Assembly: GCA_034521445.1 (NCBI GenBank)
Contig: JAXHMM010000006.1
Location: 496,001 to 560,000 of the forward strand
From: Balneolaceae bacterium
GTDB taxonomy: Bacteria > Bacteroidota > Rhodothermia > Balneolales > Balneolaceae
Direction: 5' to 3'
Length of the DNA: 64,000 nt
Both the position numbers and the translations under genes were made by a program. Under the pieces are notes generated by a model. The model saw only the letters and a program-made list of their open reading frames with translations, was not told where the DNA came from and made no database searches. This document shows, piece after piece, positions 28,715 to 37,933 of this stretch (its first letter is position 1; every line of letters starts with the position of its first letter).

Positions 28715-30199
28715 GTGAAGAAACTCAAGGAACTCTTCTCCGACACCCTCCTCTACGGTATCAGCAGCGTACTGGCACGATTCATCAACTACCTGCTGGT
28801 ACCTCTTCATACCAATGTATTCAGCCGTGACCAGTACGGCGTGGTCGGGCTCGTCTATGCCGCCATCGCCCTGCTCAACGTGGTGTTTACCTTTGGGATG
28901 GAGTCGGCTTACCTGCGTTACGCCAAAGACCGCGAGAAGGCGCGGGACGTATTCAAGACCCTGCAGCTCAGCCTCCTGGCTTTCGCTTCGGTGCTGACGG
29001 CCGCGCTCTGGCTGGGCGAGCCCCTGCTGCGTCCCCTTATGGGATTGGATGCGGCCAACGCCGACATCTATCTCTTCATGCTGGGTATCCTCTGGTTCGA
29101 CGCCCTGGGAATCGTACCCTTTGCGGAGCTCCGTCTCGTGCGACGCACCGTAACCTATGTGGCCCTGCGCACGGTCAATGTGCTGATCAACCTGGGACTC
29201 AATGTCTATCTCATCCTCTCCCTCGGCTGGGGACTTCCCGCCGTTTTCCTGGCTAACCTGGCGGCCTCCGTACTTACCACCCTGGCGCTCTGGGTGATTA
29301 CCGGTCCCATGCTCCGCGGCGACTGGCAGAGGGGACTGCTGCGGCAGGCCCTCTATTTCGGATTTCCCTTTGTGCCGGCGGGTATAGGATTCACCATGAA
29401 TGAGATGCTCGACCGTTACCTGCTGGAGCACTACATGTCGCCCGCGACCACCGAGATGCTCTATGGTACGGGGATGGACAGCACCGACGTGGTGGGTATT
29501 TACAACGCCTGCTACAAGCTGGCGGTCTTCATGCTGCTGGTCATACAGATGTTCCGCATGGCCTGGCAGCCCTTTTTCCTGCGGCATGCCGACGATCCGG
29601 AGGCTCCCAAACTCTACAGCGAAGCCTTTCGCTACTTCAACCTGGCCGCCGGCGCGGTCTTCCTGGCCGTGGCTCTCTTTGCAGAGCAGATTGTGCAGAT
29701 CCGCATCCCGGTGCTCGACATGTACCTGGTGGACGCCAAGTTCTGGTCCGGACTCCACGTAGTGCCTCTCCTGCTGGGCGCCTACTGGTTCCACGGATGG
29801 TACATGAACTTCTCGGCGGGTATTTTCATCCGGGAAAAGACCAGGGTGCTGGGCTATATCACCCTGGGCGGTGCCGCCATTACGCTGGCAGCCAACCTGT
29901 TGCTGATACCGTGGATGGGCATGACCGGTTCGGCGGCGGCCACCCTGCTCAGCTATGCGGCCATGGCCCTGATGCTCTACTACAAAAGCATGCAGGTATA
30001 CGAGGTGCCCTACGCCATGAAGCGCGCCGTGCTGACCATGGCCGTAGCCGCCTGCTGTGTGCTCTACGCCCCCGATCTGGTGCAGCTGGTCAATTCGGAA
30101 TGGATGGGCCGGTTCATTATGTTGGGATTAGGCGGCGCGGGCATTGCAGCCGCCGGCCTCTGGGGCAGGGGTTTTTCCCTGGAGTCCCGATCCGACTGA
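28715..30199 (+). CDS. Oligosaccharide/lipid flippase-like protein (MOP superfamily)
   Basis: About 494 residues with 12-14 predicted transmembrane helices, belonging to the Wzx/PST-type polysaccharide export family (N-terminal SDTLLYGISSVLARFINYLLVPL is characteristic). The GTG at 28715 was chosen: it has GGATAGCGG upstream and follows aroQ by 4 bp, whereas the longer frame runs through aroQ. Likely moves a lipid-linked glycan across the inner membrane; no glycosyltransferase genes lie nearby, so the substrate is open. Confidence 0.85.
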   Translation: MKKLKELFSDTLLYGISSVLARFINYLLVPLHTNVFSRDQYGVVGLVYAAIALLNVVFTFGMESAYLRYAKDREKARDVFKTLQLSLLAFASVLTAALWLGEPLLRPLMGLDAANADIYLFMLGILWFDALGIVPFAELRLVRRTVTYVALRTVNVLINLGLNVYLILSLGWGLPAVFLANLAASVLTTLALWVITGPMLRGDWQRGLLRQALYFGFPFVPAGIGFTMNEMLDRYLLEHYMSPATTEMLYGTGMDSTDVVGIYNACYKLAVFMLLVIQMFRMAWQPFFLRHADDPEAPKLYSEAFRYFNLAAGAVFLAVALFAEQIVQIRIPVLDMYLVDAKFWSGLHVVPLLLGAYWFHGWYMNFSAGIFIREKTRVLGYITLGGAAITLAANLLLIPWMGMTGSAAATLLSYAAMALMLYYKSMQVYEVPYAMKRAVLTMAVAACCVLYAPDLVQLVNSEWMGRFIMLGLGGAGIAAAGLWGRGFSLESRSD

Positions 30200-30295
30200 T
30201 TTGAGGAGGACGACCTCGCGGTCTACCGCGGCTTTCTGCCCGTTTACTATTATTTGCCGACACTATTATTTAACAGTATTAAATCACCTATTGTC

Positions 30296-31114
30296 ATGGA
30301 CACCCACGGAAACCGAGTTGGTATCTACGTCGACGCCGTTAACGTCACCATGAACGGGGGCTTCGGCCTCCGATATGACCGTCTGCGAAGCTACGCATGC
30401 CGCGACGGCTCGCTGCCCTCCCGCATGAATGTCTACCTTGCCTACGACCAGCGCAGGGCGGAAGAGGACAACAACTACGAAAGCAAGACGGCCCGTTTCA
30501 GCGAGGTGCTCCGCGACTTCGAGTACAAGGTGCACCAGAATCCCATGCAGTATTACCGCGATTCCGACACAGGGGAGACCATTGCCCGGTCGACGGTGGA
30601 TATGGACATGGCGGTGGATATGGTCACGGAGGCCGAACATATGGAGAAGGTGATCCTGCTGACCAACCACGGCAACTACATCAGCCTCATCGAGGCCATG
30701 CAGCGGCAGGGCTGCCGCGTGGAGCTGATAGGTTTTGACGACATGCCCGCGGAGCTCAAGAAGGAGGCCGATATGTACTACTCGGGCTACCTGATACCGG
30801 GACTGCTGCCGGTGGAGTCGCCCTATGACTGGGGAGAGATAGGCTCGCGGGTGCGCGGAGTCTGCTACGACTACTCCCACAGCGACGGCTACGGCTTTAT
30901 GCGCTTTCTCACCAGAATCGATCCCTACCTCTGGATCACCGACTCCCGTAACGACAAGTCGCCCTACCAGACGGTCTTTGCGCACGTCTCGCAGTTCGAG
31001 GACAACTTCGAGACCGACTTTCTGCCCAGCAGGGAGCTCATCTTCGAGTTCGACCTGGTGGAGAACGACAAGGGACTGGTGGCCGAGGACATCGTGCTCA
31101 TTTCGGCGCCCTGA
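30296..31114 (+). CDS. NYN-domain nuclease-like protein with C-terminal cold-shock-like domain
   Basis: About 272 residues. Residues 1-170 are a NYN (LabA/PIN-like) domain: VGIYVDAVNV with the first metal Asp and Asn, DMDMAVDM with two more Asp residues, and VILLTNHGNYISLIEAM, where the usual SGDGD-type acidic motif is replaced by TNHGN. Residues about 200-270 resemble a cold-shock/S1-like OB fold: a GYGFMRF core and VFAHVSQF, then VENDKGLVAEDI. This suggests an RNA-binding nuclease or its catalytically altered relative. The start gives the canonical NYN N-terminus. Confidence 0.75.
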   Translation: MDTHGNRVGIYVDAVNVTMNGGFGLRYDRLRSYACRDGSLPSRMNVYLAYDQRRAEEDNNYESKTARFSEVLRDFEYKVHQNPMQYYRDSDTGETIARSTVDMDMAVDMVTEAEHMEKVILLTNHGNYISLIEAMQRQGCRVELIGFDDMPAELKKEADMYYSGYLIPGLLPVESPYDWGEIGSRVRGVCYDYSHSDGYGFMRFLTRIDPYLWITDSRNDKSPYQTVFAHVSQFEDNFETDFLPSRELIFEFDLVENDKGLVAEDIVLISAP

Positions 31115-31169
31115 GGGAGAGGCTGCGCCCGCTTTCGTGCGAACGCACCATCTGGCAACGTGCCATACG

Positions 31170-31203
31170 AAAAGGCCCTGCTGTGATCGGCAGGGCCTTT
31201 TTC
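31170..31203. terminator. Bidirectional intrinsic terminator
   Basis: AAAAGGCCCTGC pairs with GCAGGGCCTTTT around a short loop, with runs of A and T on either side. It lies between the convergent NYN gene and mdh. Confidence 0.85.
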
Positions 31204-31256
31204 AGTAAATGCAAGTAGTGAAGAAGCCTAGGTTGACCCTTCGTCTTTATTGCGGT

Positions 31257-32213
31257 TTACTTGTTCATCAGCTTGCGAAAGTCCTCCAGAACGGAATGGA
31301 CATGCGCAGCCGATTCATCTAAAAGTTGTTGTTCTTCGGCGTTTAAATCAACCTCGATGATCTGTTTGATGCCGCCCTTGCCCAGCTTGACGGGAACGCC
31401 CAGGAAGAGGTCCTTCTGGCCGTATTCGCCATCCAGGTAGGCTGCGCAGGGGAAGACGCGGTTCTGGTCGAGCACGATGGCTTCCACCATCTGTGCGGCG
31501 GCCGCGCCCGGGGCGTACCAGGCGGAAGTGCCCATCAGGTTGACGATCTCACCGCCGCCGCCCTTGGTGCGTTCGACGATTTCGTTGAGTCGTGTTTCGT
31601 CGATAAAGTCGGTGATCGGCATGCCGCATACGGTGGTAAAGCGGGGCAGCGGCACCATGGTGTCGCCGTGTCCCCCGAGCAGCAGGGCCTGGATGTCCTT
31701 GGGCGAGACGTCGATTTCCTCGGCCAGGAAGGATCGGAAGCGCGCGGTATCGAGGATGCCCGCCATGCCCATCACCCGGCTGGAGTCGAAGCCGCTGGTT
31801 TCGTAGGCCACCTGGGCCATCACGTCCAGCGGGTTGGAAACGACGATGAGAATGGTGTCCGGGGAGTGCTTGGCCAGCTGTTCGGTGACGCTTCGCACGA
31901 TATTGGCGTTGGTCTCCAGCAGGTCGTCGCGGCTCATGCCCGGGCGGCGCGGCACGCCGGCGGTGATCACGCATACGTCCGAACCGGCGGTCGGCTCATA
32001 GTCCACGGTGCCGGTCAGGCGGGTGTCGAACTGGTGAATGGGAGAAGACTCCCACTGGTCGAGGGCGCGTCCCTTGGAGGGGTAGAACTTCTCCCCGTCC
32101 CGTTCCTGGACGATGTCGACCATGACCACTTCCTTGGCAAAATCACGCTGCGCTACAGAGAGCGCTACAGTAGAACCGACATTCCCGCCGGCACCGACTA
32201 CGGTTACTTTCAT
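31257..32213 (-). CDS. mdh: Malate dehydrogenase
   Basis: A 318-residue NAD-dependent enzyme of the LDH-like malate dehydrogenase type (TCA cycle). N-terminal VVGAGGNVGSTVA binds NAD; GVPRRPGMSRDDLL carries the malate-selecting Arg; the catalytic pair is the Asp in GILDTARFR and the His in GGHGDTMVP. Length is normal. Single gene. Confidence 0.95.
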   Translation of the reverse strand: MKVTVVGAGGNVGSTVALSVAQRDFAKEVVMVDIVQERDGEKFYPSKGRALDQWESSPIHQFDTRLTGTVDYEPTAGSDVCVITAGVPRRPGMSRDDLLETNANIVRSVTEQLAKHSPDTILIVVSNPLDVMAQVAYETSGFDSSRVMGMAGILDTARFRSFLAEEIDVSPKDIQALLLGGHGDTMVPLPRFTTVCGMPITDFIDETRLNEIVERTKGGGGEIVNLMGTSAWYAPGAAAAQMVEAIVLDQNRVFPCAAYLDGEYGQKDLFLGVPVKLGKGGIKQIIEVDLNAEEQQLLDESAAHVHSVLEDFRKLMNK

Positions 32214-32306
32214 AATAGGTGAATAGATTTTTGGATTGCGGTTTGAGAGTGCCGGGCGCGCGTGACTGCGACCCCGGAGTACAGTATGAAATAAAAGGGT
32301 CAGGCA

Positions 32307-33179
32307 TCAGCGCCCCTTGCGAAAATCCATGCCCCACATCAGCTTGCTGCGCAGGGTTTCGAAGTAGCTCTGGTCGGGCAGTTCGACCAGGTTAATGGTG
32401 AATTCGGAGCGCCTGATTTCCACCTCGAAGGGATAGTCCGGAAGTTCATAAATTTCACCGTCATAAGAAAACAGAACTTCGTGTTCCTGCTCCTCCACAG
32501 TGATGCGCAGGGCCCTGTCGGAGGGAAGTACGAGGGGGCGCGTGGTGAGGGTGTGGGGATTGATGGGGGTGAGCACCATCACGTCGGTGCCGGGCATCAC
32601 GATGGGTCCGCCGGAGGAGAGGTTGTAGGCGGTGGAGCCGGTCGGGGAGGCCACAATCAACCCGTCGGCCCAGTAGGTGTTGATGAACATATCGTCGTAC
32701 TCCGCCTGCACGCTCACCATGGAGGTGGAATCCTTCTTGGAAAAGAGGAACTCGTTGAGGGCGTGCCAGATGCGACCTTCCCCGTCCTCTGCCTCCAGCA
32801 TGTAGCGCTTGTCCAGGCGGTAGTTTCCTGCGGTGAGCTGCTTCAGGGCATTCGACAAATTTTCCCTCTGCGTATTGGCCATGAAACCGAGGCGGCCGCT
32901 GTTCACGCCCAGGATAGGTTTCGGGATGTTTTTCATCAGGCGTGCGGTGTAGAGCATGGTGCCGTCGCCCCCCATAGCCACAACCGCATCGGCCCGGTCG
33001 ATAGCCTCCTCCTCGTCATTGCAGGCCACCGCACTGGCGTGTCCTCCCCCGTCGTAGAGCTCACGCAATTCCCGGCTGAAATAGACGGTCACCTCGTTGC
33101 GGTCGGCCCACTCCAGGGCCTCCACGAAGGGTTCCCTTACAGAATACTTGCCCGGATTGGCGATGACGGCGAGCTTCAT
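32307..33179 (-). CDS. nadK: NAD kinase
   Basis: About 290 residues. Phosphorylates NAD to NADP. The GGDGT motif (AVVAMGGDGTML) and the second signature SPTGSTAYNLSSGGPIV, with the NAD-ribose-binding region, are intact. The ATG at 33179 overlaps the stop of the upstream substrate-binding-protein gene as ATGA; the longer frame runs backwards through that gene. Last gene of ddl-SBP-nadK. Confidence 0.94.
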   Translation of the reverse strand: MKLAVIANPGKYSVREPFVEALEWADRNEVTVYFSRELRELYDGGGHASAVACNDEEEAIDRADAVVAMGGDGTMLYTARLMKNIPKPILGVNSGRLGFMANTQRENLSNALKQLTAGNYRLDKRYMLEAEDGEGRIWHALNEFLFSKKDSTSMVSVQAEYDDMFINTYWADGLIVASPTGSTAYNLSSGGPIVMPGTDVMVLTPINPHTLTTRPLVLPSDRALRITVEEQEHEVLFSYDGEIYELPDYPFEVEIRRSEFTINLVELPDQSYFETLRSKLMWGMDFRKGR

Positions 33180-34726
33180 GGACGGGTCCCTCCCGCGGCG
33201 GCGGTACCGGTGGTGACCCCGCGTACGTCCAGCCACCACGGCCAGGCGTTGAAGGTCAGTCCTTCGACCTCCGCACGCCAGACGCTTACGCGCGGCAGGC
33301 GGAATTCCACCAGGGGAGGGGAGACAGCGGTTGGCGCGTCGCCGGGATGGTGGGGAATCCAGGTGTCGGCATGCAGGGAGGTGCTTCGGGTGGGCACGCG
33401 GATGGGAATCATCCGCAGTCCCACGCCCCGTTCGGCCAGCCGGCCCGACCAGCGGCTGATGAAATTTTTCAGGTAGAGGTCGTCGCTGTAATTCGAATAA
33501 ACCGAGTCGGCCGGGAAAGCCTGCCAGGCGGAGTCCATTGCAGCTTCAGGGTCATCCCTTCCCAACTCCACGGTGCCTGCTGCAGCAAGGCCGCCCATGT
33601 CCAGGTCGAGCAGCGAGCCGGGGAAATTCGGGCCGAAGGCGGCAGAGTCGATGGCGGAGGCCAGCAGCTGGACGGCATCCCGGGAGAGAGGACCTTCCCC
33701 GTGGTGGCGGATGCGGTAGCGGTAGCGCTTGTCCGAGTGGTGCACGCGGTATTGCCCGCGGTAACTGTCGGAGAGTTCACCGTCCTCTTCCAGGATGGTT
33801 TCAAGGGTCTGGGGACCCGCATGCGGGATGAGGTGCACGCGGCCGGTGGCGAGGGCCCGGAAGAGTTCACTCTCGTTGTCGTAAAGATGTAGGTCTACGC
33901 GGTTCGGCAGGTCGGCCGGTTCGGCGCCCTCCTCGGGTTCGTGACGCGAAAAGATCAGCAGGGAGTCGCCCTGCTGGCGGGTGCGCTGGTAGGGACCGGT
34001 TCCCACAGCGGGGAACTGGGAGGGATAGGGGGTTCGGATGTTTTCAGGCGGGTAGATGACCGCGTAGGGAGAAGCCAGCCGGTGCAGGAACTGAGGATCG
34101 GGTTCGGTGAGCCGGAAGACCACCGTGCTGTCGTTCGGCACGGTGATGCCGCCGACGCCTCCCAGGCGGCGAAGCTCGGGGTTGAAGACGCCGCGCTGTT
34201 CGCTCAAAAAGGGTTCAAAGCCGCGTATATGCATGAACAGGCTTGCGGCACGGTCGGGTACGGTGTTCCACGCCATCCGCTCGAAGGCGAACTTTACGTC
34301 GGAGGCCTGCAGCCGCCTTCCCAGTCCGGTGCGGAAGATGGGGCTGTCGTGGTAAAAGGTCTCTGTTTCGAGGGTGAAGCGCCAGGTTAGGGAGTCGTCG
34401 GAGACCTCCCATGTACGGGCCAACGCAGGCTGCGGATTGCCGGAGGCGTCGTAGCGGGTGAGTCCCTCATACACCAGCTGCACGGCACGGAGGGTGGCGC
34501 CGTTGCGGGCGTGCAGGGGATCCAGAGAGGGGACGGGCGAGGTCTCGCCGACGGCAAGCACCTCGAATTTCTCGTCACCGGGTCCGGAAAGCGAGTCAGA
34601 GGCGGGTTCCGTTTCGGAAGGCGTGGCCGGCTGCCGGTTGACGGTTACGCTCTCCTGCTGCTTGCAGGCGACGGCCAGCAGCGCCAGGCCCAGCAGGATC
34701 GCGGAGACGTTCAGAAGCTGTTTCAT
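33176..34726 (-). CDS. Family 5 extracellular solute-binding lipoprotein
   Basis: The 516-residue lipoprotein (signal ending LLAVAC) matches peptide/nickel-type ABC substrate-binding proteins: SLDPLHARNGATLRAVQLVYEGL, a WRFTLETETFYHDSP segment followed by ASDVKFAFERM, and TGPYQRT in the middle. No ABC permease or ATPase genes are adjacent. It sits between ddl and nadK, 12 bp after ddl. Possible ligands include muropeptides, given the D-Ala ligase neighbour, but this is a guess. Confidence 0.82.
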   Translation of the reverse strand: MKQLLNVSAILLGLALLAVACKQQESVTVNRQPATPSETEPASDSLSGPGDEKFEVLAVGETSPVPSLDPLHARNGATLRAVQLVYEGLTRYDASGNPQPALARTWEVSDDSLTWRFTLETETFYHDSPIFRTGLGRRLQASDVKFAFERMAWNTVPDRAASLFMHIRGFEPFLSEQRGVFNPELRRLGGVGGITVPNDSTVVFRLTEPDPQFLHRLASPYAVIYPPENIRTPYPSQFPAVGTGPYQRTRQQGDSLLIFSRHEPEEGAEPADLPNRVDLHLYDNESELFRALATGRVHLIPHAGPQTLETILEEDGELSDSYRGQYRVHHSDKRYRYRIRHHGEGPLSRDAVQLLASAIDSAAFGPNFPGSLLDLDMGGLAAAGTVELGRDDPEAAMDSAWQAFPADSVYSNYSDDLYLKNFISRWSGRLAERGVGLRMIPIRVPTRSTSLHADTWIPHHPGDAPTAVSPPLVEFRLPRVSVWRAEVEGLTFNAWPWWLDVRGVTTGTAAAGGTRP

Positions 34727-34738
34727 GGTTGTCGGAGG

Positions 34739-35950
34739 CTATTGCGGGGGCTTCTTCTTTCCGGGGTCCCCTTTCAGTCCTTTGAGTCCCTTGACCGCCT
34801 TCTCGCTGAGCAGGTTGGTATCGTAGCTGCGGATGCGGCTCATCTTCCGGCGCTGCCGCGCGACGGCGATCTCTACCAGTTCAAGCATTAAATCGCGCAT
34901 ATTCATTCCGCCCTCCTCCCACAGGTAGAAGGAGAAGGAGCCCGGGATGGTGTTGATCTCGTTGAACCAGACTTCCTCGGTGTCGGCGTTCACCAGGAAG
35001 TCGAGGCGGGCCACGCCAGAGGCTCGGAAGAGGCGGAAGATCTGTACCGACAGGTCCTGTATGCGCCGGGCCAGGGAGTCGGGGATGTCGGCCGGGATCA
35101 CACGGTCGGCCGAGGCCATGCCCTTGACGCCCTCCCCCGACTGGTACTTGTCCTCGAAGGAGAGGGTCTCCTCTTTGCCAAGGGGACGCTCGCAGACGCT
35201 GGGGCGGGCTTCCTCTTCCCAGCCGAGCACCGCGCAGTTGATCTCCATCAGGGGGCGCACGGCCTTCTCCACCAGCAGGTCCCGGTCGTAGCGGAAGGCG
35301 TTTTCCACGGCCTCCACCAGCTCCTCGCGCCCGCTGGCCCGGGCCACGCCAATACTGCTGCCGAGGGTGACCGGCTTGACGATCTGGGGATAGTCCAGCT
35401 CATTTTCCGCCTCTGTGATGATGGCGTCCTGCTCCCGCTCCCAGCGGCTTTCGTCGAAGGAAATCCCGTCGACCACCGGCACGCCGGCGGCGCGGCATAG
35501 CTCCTTGGCTTTCACCTTGTCCATGCCCACCGAGGAGGCCAGCACGCCGCTGCCTCCGCATGGGATGTTGTACATTTCGCAGGCGCCCTGGAAGCTCCCG
35601 TTTTCTCCCTCCGAGCCGTGGAAGGCGGGTATGAGGGCGTGGATGGGGTGTTGACGGGGACCCGAAAAGATTCCCCTTTTTACGGTTTCCAGCAGCACAG
35701 GACGCCCCATGTCGTCGTGGGAGAAGGTGCAGGGACGGGAGGCCTCCACGAGGGCGTCGATTTCGCCGTAGGCATCGAGGTCCAGAAGCTTTTCACCGGT
35801 CAGCCAGCGCCCCTTTTTGGTCACGTAGAGAGGGACCAGCCCGTAGTCGGTATCTTCCAGGGCTGAGATGGCCTGCATGGCGGTGAGGACGGAGACTTCG
35901 TGTTCGGGCGACATGCCCCCGAAGGCGACAACGATGTTCTTATCGGGCAT
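34739..35950 (-). CDS. ddl: D-alanine--D-alanine ligase
   Basis: A 403-residue ATP-grasp enzyme making D-Ala-D-Ala for peptidoglycan. The N-terminal VAFGGMSPEHEVSVLTA is the family start; KPVTLGSSIGVARA and the late VARLDFLVN and FNEINTIPGSFSFYLWE carry the ATP/Mg sites. It is longer than the E. coli enzymes, like the VanA/Ddl group with an insert, plus a short basic Gly/Pro-rich C-terminal tail. First gene of an operon with the solute-binding lipoprotein and nadK. Confidence 0.95.
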   Translation of the reverse strand: MPDKNIVVAFGGMSPEHEVSVLTAMQAISALEDTDYGLVPLYVTKKGRWLTGEKLLDLDAYGEIDALVEASRPCTFSHDDMGRPVLLETVKRGIFSGPRQHPIHALIPAFHGSEGENGSFQGACEMYNIPCGGSGVLASSVGMDKVKAKELCRAAGVPVVDGISFDESRWEREQDAIITEAENELDYPQIVKPVTLGSSIGVARASGREELVEAVENAFRYDRDLLVEKAVRPLMEINCAVLGWEEEARPSVCERPLGKEETLSFEDKYQSGEGVKGMASADRVIPADIPDSLARRIQDLSVQIFRLFRASGVARLDFLVNADTEEVWFNEINTIPGSFSFYLWEEGGMNMRDLMLELVEIAVARQRRKMSRIRSYDTNLLSEKAVKGLKGLKGDPGKKKPPQ

Positions 35951-36002
35951 GGTCAGCTGATTGCAATAAACGTGCGCGGTTCCCTCGAATGATAAGGCAA
36001 AT

Positions 36003-36072
36003 AAGTCTGAAAGTCTGGAAGTCGGAAAGTCTGAAAGTCGGAAAGTCGGGAAGTCCGAAGTCCTGAAGTCGG
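36003..36072. repeat. Degenerate short tandem repeat downstream of recQ
   Basis: About eight imperfect copies of an 8-10-bp unit close to GAAAGTCGG/GGAAGTCTG fill the recQ-ddl spacer and end about 10 bp from the recQ stop codon. Unit length varies, so it is a slipped-strand microsatellite-like array rather than a CRISPR or an operator set. Confidence 0.8.
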
Positions 36073-36082
36073 AGGTTGGGGG

Positions 36083-37933
36083 TTAGTCGCGGGCCATGTG
36101 GTAGAGCTGAAGCACCCGGAGCTCATCGTAGCCCACCGACTTGTCAAGCGCGTCGTAGACGGGTCGCAGCACGCGGGCGTTCTTTTCCTCCATGGTTTGC
36201 AGCACCTTGTCCCGGTTGCGGTGGGAGAGGCTCGAGGCTTCCAGGATGGCATCTGCGCGCAGCTCGTTGCCCTCCTCGAAATATTCCTTAAGGTGCTTCA
36301 CAATGGTTACCGGGCGCACGCCGTACTCTTCGGCCAGATGGGGGATGGACTGTCCGGCATTGAAAGCTTCTCCGATAAGCACGTGCTGCTCCACCCCGGA
36401 GAGCTCCTCGATGCGCTCCTTCAGGCGTTCGGCGCGGCCGTTCACGCCTCGCTCCTCGCAGTACTCGCGTATGATGCGCAGGAAATCCCTGCCGTAGCGC
36501 TTCATTTTCAGCGAGCCTACGCCGTAGAGGTGTAGCATCTGCTCCTCGTCGCGGGGGTAATACCAGGCCATCTCCATAAGGGTGGCATCGGGAAAAATGG
36601 CGTAGGGCGTCACGTCGCGTTCGTCAGCCAGGGTCTTGCGGTGGCTGCGCAGCCGGTCGAACAGCTCCTTCTCGTAGCCCTCGCGGATCTCGGCGGAAAT
36701 GCGCGAGGCGTTCTCCTCGTCCTCGAAAGTCTCGGCCTCCTCCGGCTCCACGCAGTTGTCGCACATGCCGCAGTTCTCCTTCCCGTACTCCTCCCCGAAA
36801 TAGTTCATGAGCGGAATTCGGCGGCACACGTCGGTCTCCAGGAAATCCACCAGGTCGTTGAGGTGCTGCTCGGCCACCTTTTTTTCCTCGCCCTCCTTCT
36901 GGTTGATGAAGTAGCGGATTTTCTGGGTGTCGTTGTGGCTGTAGAGCAGCAGGCAGTCTGCCCGCAGCCCGTCGCGCCCGGCGCGGCCGATCTGCTGGTA
37001 GTATGACTCGATGTTCTGGGGCATGTCGTGGTGCACCACGAAGCGCACGTCGGGCTTGTTGATGCCCATGCCGAAGGCGATGGTGGCGACGATGATGTTC
37101 ACATCGTCGCGGATGAAGGCGTCCTGGTTGCGGTTGCGTACCTTTTCGGAGAGGCCGGCGTGGTAGGGTTTTACGGAGTGGCCCTCCTTTTTGAGGTTCA
37201 CGTAGAGCTCGTTCACCAGCCTGCGGGAAAAGCAGTAGATGATGCCCGACTGGTGCTCGCGGGTGTAGAGAAAGTCGAGCACCTGCTCGGTGGGATTCTC
37301 CTTGTCGGTCACCCGCAGCATGAGGTTTTTGCGGTCGAAACTGGCCAGGAAGGTCTCAGAGTCCTCTACCTGCAGAATCTGCCGGATGTCTTCGCGAACG
37401 CGGGGGGTGGCCGTGGCCGTCAGGGCGAGGCAGGGGGCGTCGGGAAAATCTTTTTTGACCTTCGCCAGCTTGCGGTACTCCGGTCGGAAATCGTGTCCCC
37501 ATTCCGAGATGCAGTGCGCCTCATCGATGGTGAAGAGGTCCACCTGCAGGTCGGCCAGCAACTTGCGGGTGCGCTTCATAAGCAGGGTCTCGGGGGCCAG
37601 GTAGAGCATCTTGGCCTCCCCGCTGCGCAGGGCCTGGAGGTTGGCCCGGTACTTCTCCTCCGACAGGGAGCTGTTGAGGCAGACGGCGGGGATGCCCAGC
37701 TCGCTGAGCTGCTCCACCTGGTCCTTCATCAGGGAGATCAGCGGGGAGACCACCAGGGTAAGTCCGTCGAAGATGAGGGCGGGAATCTGGTAGCAGATGG
37801 ACTTGCCGCCGCCGGTGGGCATGATGACAAGGGTGTCGCGGCGGTCGAGCACCTGCTCGATGATCTCCTCCTGCAGGGGCCGGAAGGTCTCGTATCCGAA
37901 TACTTCGTTTAAAACCTGTTTCGGGTTGGTCAC
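36083..37933 (-). CDS. recQ: ATP-dependent DNA helicase RecQ
   Basis: About 616 residues. The superfamily 2 helicase core has IMPTGGGKSICYQIPAL (Walker A) and TIDEAHCISEWGHDFRPEY (DEAH and aromatic loop). A RecQ-Ct zinc site follows (CRRIPLMNYF then CGMCDNC), then an HRDC domain (about 405-475) and a C-terminal helix-turn-helix region. The GTG start at 37933 was chosen because it overlaps the carB stop as GTGA; the longer open frame only reads through carB. Acts in recombination and fork repair; its coupling to pyrimidine genes is unusual. Confidence 0.94.
   Translation of the reverse strand: MTNPKQVLNEVFGYETFRPLQEEIIEQVLDRRDTLVIMPTGGGKSICYQIPALIFDGLTLVVSPLISLMKDQVEQLSELGIPAVCLNSSLSEEKYRANLQALRSGEAKMLYLAPETLLMKRTRKLLADLQVDLFTIDEAHCISEWGHDFRPEYRKLAKVKKDFPDAPCLALTATATPRVREDIRQILQVEDSETFLASFDRKNLMLRVTDKENPTEQVLDFLYTREHQSGIIYCFSRRLVNELYVNLKKEGHSVKPYHAGLSEKVRNRNQDAFIRDDVNIIVATIAFGMGINKPDVRFVVHHDMPQNIESYYQQIGRAGRDGLRADCLLLYSHNDTQKIRYFINQKEGEEKKVAEQHLNDLVDFLETDVCRRIPLMNYFGEEYGKENCGMCDNCVEPEEAETFEDEENASRISAEIREGYEKELFDRLRSHRKTLADERDVTPYAIFPDATLMEMAWYYPRDEEQMLHLYGVGSLKMKRYGRDFLRIIREYCEERGVNGRAERLKERIEELSGVEQHVLIGEAFNAGQSIPHLAEEYGVRPVTIVKHLKEYFEEGNELRADAILEASSLSHRNRDKVLQTMEEKNARVLRPVYDALDKSVGYDELRVLQLYHMARD

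Noticed and set aside
36003-36072. CRISPR array
   Set aside because: Units are 8-10 bp, imperfect and contiguous without spacers, and no cas genes are present.
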